DNA of 10,313 nt from an uncultured Nitrospinaceae bacterium. GTDB lineage: Bacteria > Nitrospinota > Nitrospinia > Nitrospinales > VA-1. This document shows, piece by piece, positions 6,670 to 10,313 of this stretch. A model generated the notes under the pieces. That model did not search any database. It was not told where the DNA came from and saw nothing but the letters and a program-made list of their open reading frames with translations. The DNA is taken from positions 1 through 10,313 of the forward strand of contig CAJWLY010000034.1 in assembly GCA_913043155.1 (NCBI GenBank), given 5' to 3'. Made by a program: the position numbers and the translations under genes. Numbering within the stretch: position 1 is the stretch's first letter; the number at the start of each line of letters is the position of its first letter.

Positions 6670-7634
6670 TGGAACGCCAAGCCATCGTTTCCTATCAAAC
6701 ACCGTCGGGCCAGACGGTGAAAATCATAAAACACTCGTTTCTCTCAATACGCCGGTGGCCGGTGAAGCGTGTTGCATTCGTCGCCGGACTCCATGGGAAT
6801 GAACTGGAAGGCATTTACCTGTGCCACCTTCTCACCCGACATTTGCGAGGACTGCAGACATCCCAGCCGGAAGCATTCAAAGGCGAAGTACACATCTACC
6901 CTGCCATCAATCCGCAGGCCATCGCCACAGGCAACCGCCTGTGGCCTTTTTTCTCGGTCGATATGAACCGCCTGCTCGGTGGCGAAAACGGCAAATCTCT
7001 CCCAGCCCAGATAGCGGGAGCATTGCTTGACGATCTTAAGTCGTCTGCCAACATCGTTGTCGATTTTCACGCTAGCAACCTTCACCTCAACGAGGTTCCG
7101 CAGATTCGCATCATTGACGGATTTCATAAAAAGCTGATTCCCTTGGCCGTTCATTGCAACACCGACCTTGTCTGGGTACATCCTCCGTCACCTGTTTTCG
7201 AATCGACTCTAGGCTATAACCTGAACCGGGCAAAAGTTCGTGCCCTGATTGTCGAGAGTGGAACCTGCCTGCGCCTTAACTGCGATTTCGCAAATAGCCT
7301 GTTCAACGGAATGCTTAACCTCCTTTATCAAACCGGCGTTCTGGTTCCCGCCGAGCCGCCTCCACCGGTGGAGCATCCGCTCATGGTACAACCTTCCCAA
7401 GTTGCCCTACTCCAGTCCGCACACGCCGGATTGTTCGTCGGACACACCAAGTTGAGACAACATGTTCGTAAGGGAGACACCCTTGGAGAAGTAATCGACC
7501 CTGCAGACGGTGATCTCCTGCAAAAAGTGACTGCTCCAGAGACCGGATTCCTCTTCACCCTACGAGAGCATCCTCTGGTCTATCCGGGCTCACCGCTGGC
7601 GCGAATTGCCATTAAAGAAACGGACCTGTTGTGA
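6669..7634 (+). CDS. AstE/aspartoacylase-family zinc hydrolase (catalytic residues intact)
   Basis: Protein of 321 aa of the succinylglutamate desuccinylase/aspartoacylase group (M14-like fold), which hydrolyses N-acyl amino acids. Residues expected from aspartoacylase are present. GLHGNE gives Zn ligands His42 and Glu45. NPQA (81-84) with Arg90, then DMNR with Asn100-Arg101, supply substrate-binding positions. DFH gives Zn ligand His134, and VESG gives catalytic Glu196. A Pro-rich hinge (PAEPPPPVEHP, about 227-237) leads to a C-terminal barrel-sandwich domain (about 245-315; GLFVGHTKLRQHVRKGDTLGEV), as in other AstE-like proteins. The TTG start has AAGGG about 6 nt upstream and is 20 nt after the regulator gene; no in-frame ATG occurs before residue 99. 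The astA-D arginine succinylation genes are not nearby, so succinylglutamate is not the obvious substrate. It overlaps the paralogous second copy by 4 nt. Family is firm, substrate unknown. Confidence 0.86.
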   Translation: MERQAIVSYQTPSGQTVKIIKHSFLSIRRWPVKRVAFVAGLHGNELEGIYLCHLLTRHLRGLQTSQPEAFKGEVHIYPAINPQAIATGNRLWPFFSVDMNRLLGGENGKSLPAQIAGALLDDLKSSANIVVDFHASNLHLNEVPQIRIIDGFHKKLIPLAVHCNTDLVWVHPPSPVFESTLGYNLNRAKVRALIVESGTCLRLNCDFANSLFNGMLNLLYQTGVLVPAEPPPPVEHPLMVQPSQVALLQSAHAGLFVGHTKLRQHVRKGDTLGEVIDPADGDLLQKVTAPETGFLFTLREHPLVYPGSPLARIAIKETDLL

Positions 7635-8596
7635 AAGAAACCATTTTCTCCATTCCCGCGCCTCTCAGTCCCACAGCCAACCTCGTAAAATTTTCATGGG
7701 AAGGCATGCACCCGAAAGAAACCTTTTCCATCGTTGCCGGACTCCATGGCGACCAGTTGAACAGCATCTATCTTTGCTCGCAACTCATCCAGTTTCTCGA
7801 TGCTGTCGCGAAGGGGATTGAGCCGGGTTATCGACTGAAGGGCCGAGTCCAAGTCATCCCTGCCGCAAACCTTCTTGCCCTGCAGGAAGGAACGCGCCTG
7901 TGGTCGTTCGACGATCTGGACATGGATCTCACCTTCCCCGGCAACGCGCAGGGTGAACTAGCAGAACAGATTGCAGACGCTGTGTTCAAACACACAGTCG
8001 ACTCGCAATACGGTATTGTACTTCACACCGCTGCCGATCATTACGAAGACGCGCCTCACCTAGTCTGTCTGAATCCAGACAGCGTTACCAAAGACCTTGC
8101 GCGGAGCTTAGGTCCGGAAATCGCTCGCAAGCCAGAAGAGTCGCCCGCTTTCCGCCTCAAGCTTTATTACCGGTGGATCAACCAGGGTATTAAGGCGGTG
8201 ATCGTCTCGGCAGGAAAACCGCATCAACTAAACCAGCCTCTTTGCAAAACTTTATTTTCTGGGCTCGTCAATGCCCTCCTGTGGACCGGGGTTCTAACCT
8301 GCAACCAAAAGAAACCGCGAAAACACACGGTGGAATTTTTCGACTCAGGATGCGAACAGCTGATCCATGCTGGAGCCGCAGGACTTTTCATACCGATGGC
8401 CAAACCTGGGGCGTCTCTTAAAAAAGGGGAAAAGGTTGGGGAAGTGGTCGATCTGTACACTGGCGCCATCCTCGATTCACCCGTAGCATCGGCAGACGGG
8501 TCCCTCGTAACCCTGCGCGATTATCCGATCGTCTACCAAAAAGAACCGCTGGCTGTTTTGCTGGGGAAACGGAAATTTCGCTTTTGGCCGTTTTAA
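7631..8596 (+). CDS. Divergent AstE/aspartoacylase-like paralogue, probable pseudoenzyme
   Basis: Also 321 aa and collinear with the preceding gene: VAGLHGDQLNSIYLC against VAGLHGNELEGIYLC, then LRDYPIVY against LREHPLVY near the C-terminus. The key residues differ. Zn-ligand Glu becomes Gln42 (HGDQ), and NP becomes NL (80-81). DMNR becomes DMDL (97-100), losing both the Asn and Arg substrate contacts. DFH becomes VLH, keeping only His132, and the catalytic Glu in VESG becomes Ser193 (VSAG). Arg89 is kept. The C-terminal barrel-sandwich domain is intact (GLFIPMAKPGASLKKGEKVGEV). The reading frame is clean from a GTG that overlaps the previous stop (GTGA), so it is not a decaying pseudogene by appearance. 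Likely explanations are a partner subunit, a ligand-binding regulator, or an enzyme with changed chemistry. Homology to the family is clear; loss of hydrolase activity is inference from residues. Confidence 0.82.
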   Translation: MKETIFSIPAPLSPTANLVKFSWEGMHPKETFSIVAGLHGDQLNSIYLCSQLIQFLDAVAKGIEPGYRLKGRVQVIPAANLLALQEGTRLWSFDDLDMDLTFPGNAQGELAEQIADAVFKHTVDSQYGIVLHTAADHYEDAPHLVCLNPDSVTKDLARSLGPEIARKPEESPAFRLKLYYRWINQGIKAVIVSAGKPHQLNQPLCKTLFSGLVNALLWTGVLTCNQKKPRKHTVEFFDSGCEQLIHAGAAGLFIPMAKPGASLKKGEKVGEVVDLYTGAILDSPVASADGSLVTLRDYPIVYQKEPLAVLLGKRKFRFWPF

Positions 8597-8601
8597 GAGA
8601 A

Positions 8602-8626
8602 GGGGATAGACATATTTCCCATTTTT
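8602..8626 (+). terminator. Possible rho-independent terminator ending the fmdB-to-aspartoacylase run
   Basis: GGGGA (8602-8606) pairs with TTCCC (8616-8620) around a 9-nt loop, with one G-T pair, followed by A and TTTTT (8622-8626). It starts 6 nt after the stop of the second aspartoacylase-like gene. The stem is short, so strength is doubtful, but placement and T-run are right. Confidence 0.45.
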
Positions 8627-8730
8627 AAAATGAGCTCATGGTCTCTTCAATCTCCAAAAACGGTTTGAACGTCAAACTTCCGGGTAACTTGCTATAACCG
8701 GAATGACTGAAGGTGCTCATTCCTTTACTA

Positions 8731-8770
8731 ATCAACTGGCACCTATTCCTCTGTACAGGAAAGGGTTGAT
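8731..8770 (+). repeat. Nested inverted repeats forming a long hairpin before the methyltransferase promoter
   Basis: The outer arms ATCAAC (8731-8736) and GTTGAT (8765-8770) pair exactly. Inside, CTATTCCT (8743-8750) pairs with AGGAAAGG (8757-8764) around a CTGTAC loop, with one A-A mismatch and one G-T pair. A 6-nt bulge (8737-8742) separates the two helices. The structure ends on the -35 box of the downstream promoter. A further dyad (GAT-c-GGAC-atcg-GTCC-ATC, 8768-8786) lies in the promoter spacer. The surrounding 8597-8846 contains no supportable gene. Confidence 0.4.
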
Positions 8771-8795
8771 CGGACATCGGTCCATCCAGTATAAT
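8766..8795 (+). promoter_or_regulatory. Sigma-70 promoter for the methyltransferase-miaA unit
   Basis: TTGATC (8766-8771, 4 of 6 matches), an 18-nt spacer and a perfect TATAAT (8790-8795) predict a start near 8802 and a leader of about 45 nt. AGGAAGG (8830-8836) then serves the ATG at 8847. Inverted repeats abut and enter the promoter, so it may be a control point. Confidence 0.65.
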
Positions 8796-8846
8796 GTGTT
8801 GATTTACCAAAGGTTTTGGCCATAAAGTCAGGAAGGCCTTGAATCC

Positions 8847-9617
8847 ATGACAGTTTTGCATTCGCCCAATCCGCTCAAAATCGAACAAGCCGCGGAAGGA
8901 TACCGATATTCAATCGAACCGTTTCTGTTGGCCGACTTCGTCCGACCCCAGCCCGGTTGCCGTATCCTAGACGTCGGAACCGGATGCGGAATCATCCCGC
9001 TCCTCCTCATGACATACAGGACCGCTGATGAAATCGTTGCCGTGGAAATCCAAAAATCGCTGTACGACATCGCGGTCCGCAACATCTCACAAAATGATGC
9101 GCTTGGGAAAATTCGACTGATTCACAGCGATTTTATCAAAGTGGAACCCGACGCGGTGGACGGGCTGTTCGACCTCATCCTGTCCAATCCGCCATACCGC
9201 AAAATCAATACGGGCCGAAGAAACGCGAGTCAGGAAAAAACTGTCGCCCGACACGAGCTGGCAATGGACCTAAAATCGCTTGCAGCAAAGTCCAACGATT
9301 TATTAAAGGAGGGGGGAATACTCGTGCTGGCCTATCCACCAATCCGACTTGCCGAGACGCTGGAGCAACTGCGGGCACACCGGCTCTACCCGAACCGATT
9401 GCGTTTCGTCCACGGGTACGAGAGCGCGGAAGCACGCATATTTCTGGTCGAGGCCACCAAGGAGCGCCAGGTCGACTGCATCGTCGAACCGCCCCTTTAC
9501 GTTTATAATAAAGACGGTTCCTACTCGAGTGAAATGGAAGAAATTTATGCTTCCTTTAATTGTTCTGGCCGGACCAACCACGTCGAAGAAAAGCGAAACG
9601 GCAGTCGCGCTCGCTGA
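8847..9617 (+). CDS. TrmN6-like SAM-dependent methyltransferase (probable tRNA adenine-N6 methyltransferase)
   Basis: Class I methyltransferase of 256 aa. Seen: an N-terminal GYRYSIEPFLLADFV block typical of the TrmN6/YfiC group, SAM-binding DVGTGCGIIPLLL (42-54), acidic Glu67 ending strand 2, and the N6-adenine/amino methyltransferase motif NPPY (114-117) followed by the family-style basic segment RKINTGRRN. The best-known member, E. coli TrmN6, methylates N6 of A37 in tRNA-Val; other NPPY enzymes modify rRNA or glutamine, so the substrate is likely but not proven. The ATG has AGGAAGG upstream (8830-8836) and is about 45 nt after a predicted transcription start. The C-terminus is odd: related proteins end near the PLYVYNKDGSYSSEMEEIY region, but this one reads about 24 residues further, inside the miaA coding sequence in another frame. 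The next gene, miaA, also acts on position 37 of tRNA, which fits the assignment. Confidence 0.83.
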   Translation: MTVLHSPNPLKIEQAAEGYRYSIEPFLLADFVRPQPGCRILDVGTGCGIIPLLLMTYRTADEIVAVEIQKSLYDIAVRNISQNDALGKIRLIHSDFIKVEPDAVDGLFDLILSNPPYRKINTGRRNASQEKTVARHELAMDLKSLAAKSNDLLKEGGILVLAYPPIRLAETLEQLRAHRLYPNRLRFVHGYESAEARIFLVEATKERQVDCIVEPPLYVYNKDGSYSSEMEEIYASFNCSGRTNHVEEKRNGSRAR

Positions 9618-10313
9618 AAAACTTGACGCAGAGATTATCAGCGCCGATTCCATGCAGGTTTATAAATATTTCGACATCGGCACCGCCAAGCTCTCGCACA
9701 AAGACCGGGAGCGGATTCCACACCACCTCATCGACTTTTTGGAACCAGACGAGGAATTCACCGCATTTGATTTCAAGACGCGCGCTTTGGAACATATCAG
9801 GAAACTAATTGAACGCAACAAGGTTCCCGTTATGGCTGGAGGAACCGGGCTATATCTCAAGGTCCTGTGCGAGGACTACGACTGTGCCGTGCAAATCGAC
9901 CCCGAAATCAAAGAACAGATCCAGTTGGAAATAAAAGACAAGGGGCTCCCGCTCATGTACAAAGAACTTCAACAGATCGACCCGGCCTCAGCCGAACGGA
10001 TTCAACCCGCCGATACGCAACGCATCGAGCGAGCGCTTTCGATTTTCCGGCAAACAGGAAAAACATTATCCGCATTCATCGACGCGAGACCCGCACCTGA
10101 GTACGAATTTCCTATCCACACCTTCCTCATCGAGCGTGACCGCAAGGAACTCTACACCAACATTAATCACCGCGTGGATCGCATGATGGAAGCAGGATGG
10201 ATCGACGAAGTTAAGAGCATCCTCGCCCGAGGATATGCAAAAACCTTAAAACCGTTTCAAGGAATTGGCTATGCCCAAATCGTAAACTATCTGGATGGCA
10301 AACTTACTCTGGA
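9547..10313 (+). CDS. miaA: tRNA dimethylallyltransferase MiaA (3' end outside window)
   Basis: Transfers dimethylallyl from DMAPP to N6 of A37 in tRNAs reading codons that begin with U. About 255 residues are present of a usual 300 or so; the frame is open to the window edge. Seen: N-terminal LIVLAGPTTSKKSETAVALA, then ISADSMQVYKYFDIGTAK with catalytic-site Asp34. IPHHLIDFLEPDEEFTAFDF, AGGTGLYLKVLCEDYD, DTQRIERALSIF and TLKPFQGIGYAQ all match MiaA. The ATG at 9547 has GGAAG 6 nt upstream (9536-9540) and gives the family N-terminus. It overlaps the methyltransferase gene by 71 nt in a different frame. Anomaly: the P-loop normally reads GPT-x-S-G-K-T/S, but here Lys14 replaces the Gly before Lys15. 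Every other motif is canonical, so identity is not in doubt; activity may be affected. Confidence 0.93.
   Translation, partial: MLPLIVLAGPTTSKKSETAVALAEKLDAEIISADSMQVYKYFDIGTAKLSHKDRERIPHHLIDFLEPDEEFTAFDFKTRALEHIRKLIERNKVPVMAGGTGLYLKVLCEDYDCAVQIDPEIKEQIQLEIKDKGLPLMYKELQQIDPASAERIQPADTQRIERALSIFRQTGKTLSAFIDARPAPEYEFPIHTFLIERDRKELYTNINHRVDRMMEAGWIDEVKSILARGYAKTLKPFQGIGYAQIVNYLDGKLTL

Noticed and set aside
8638..8697. Short plus-strand frame of 19 codons after the terminator-like hairpin
   Set aside because: Very short, no ribosome-binding site, no recognisable sequence; treated as non-coding.
8625..8888. 87-residue minus-strand frame across the 8597-8846 gap
   Set aside because: It would start at a TTG inside the methyltransferase gene with no ribosome-binding site, covers the predicted promoter, and matches no family I recognise.

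Overview
This is a 10.3 kb piece of a Gram-negative-type bacterial chromosome. Genes are closely packed, with two tRNA genes on the minus strand and every protein gene on the plus strand. The gene set (UDP-glucuronate epimerase, LhgO-type oxidase, IlvE, FmdB-type zinc ribbon, NtrB/NtrC-type sigma-54 two-component pair, AstE/aspartoacylase-type proteins, TrmN6-like methyltransferase, MiaA) and the frequent TTG/GTG starts fit a Deltaproteobacteria- or Nitrospinota-like lineage. That placement is inferred from gene style only; no marker gene fixes the taxon. There is no sign of phage, IS element, CRISPR or plasmid functions.

Layout. (1) 1-2269: a UDP-glucuronate 4-epimerase-like gene and an LhgO-like FAD oxidoreductase, probably the tail of a surface-polysaccharide or sugar locus extending to the left. 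(2) 2338-2516: tRNA-Lys(UUU) and tRNA-Glu(UUC) on the minus strand, divergent from ilvE. The promoters of the two units lie next to each other in 2536-2605. (3) 2650-3567: branched-chain aminotransferase IlvE, best started at a TTG. (4) 3680-8596: a tight five-gene run of FmdB-like zinc ribbon, PAS histidine kinase, NtrC-family regulator and two 321-aa AstE/aspartoacylase-like proteins. Gaps are 15 and 20 nt, and two junctions are 4-nt GTGA overlaps. (5) 8597-8846: a non-coding stretch with a terminator-like hairpin, nested dyads and a good sigma-70 promoter. (6) 8847-10313: a TrmN6-like methyltransferase overlapping the start of miaA, which runs off the window. Both are probable tRNA-modification genes.

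How the genes work together. The kinase and regulator form a cytosolic two-component system that would activate sigma-54 promoters; their target is unknown and no convincing -24/-12 site is visible here. The most unusual point is the aspartoacylase-like tandem. The first copy keeps the zinc and catalytic residues. The second has lost a zinc-ligand Glu, the substrate-binding Asn-Arg and the catalytic Glu, yet remains full length and translationally coupled. This suggests an active/inactive pair, possibly a heteromer, under the control of or co-expressed with the two-component system. Second in interest is the P-loop of MiaA, where the usually invariant Gly before the Walker Lys is Lys.
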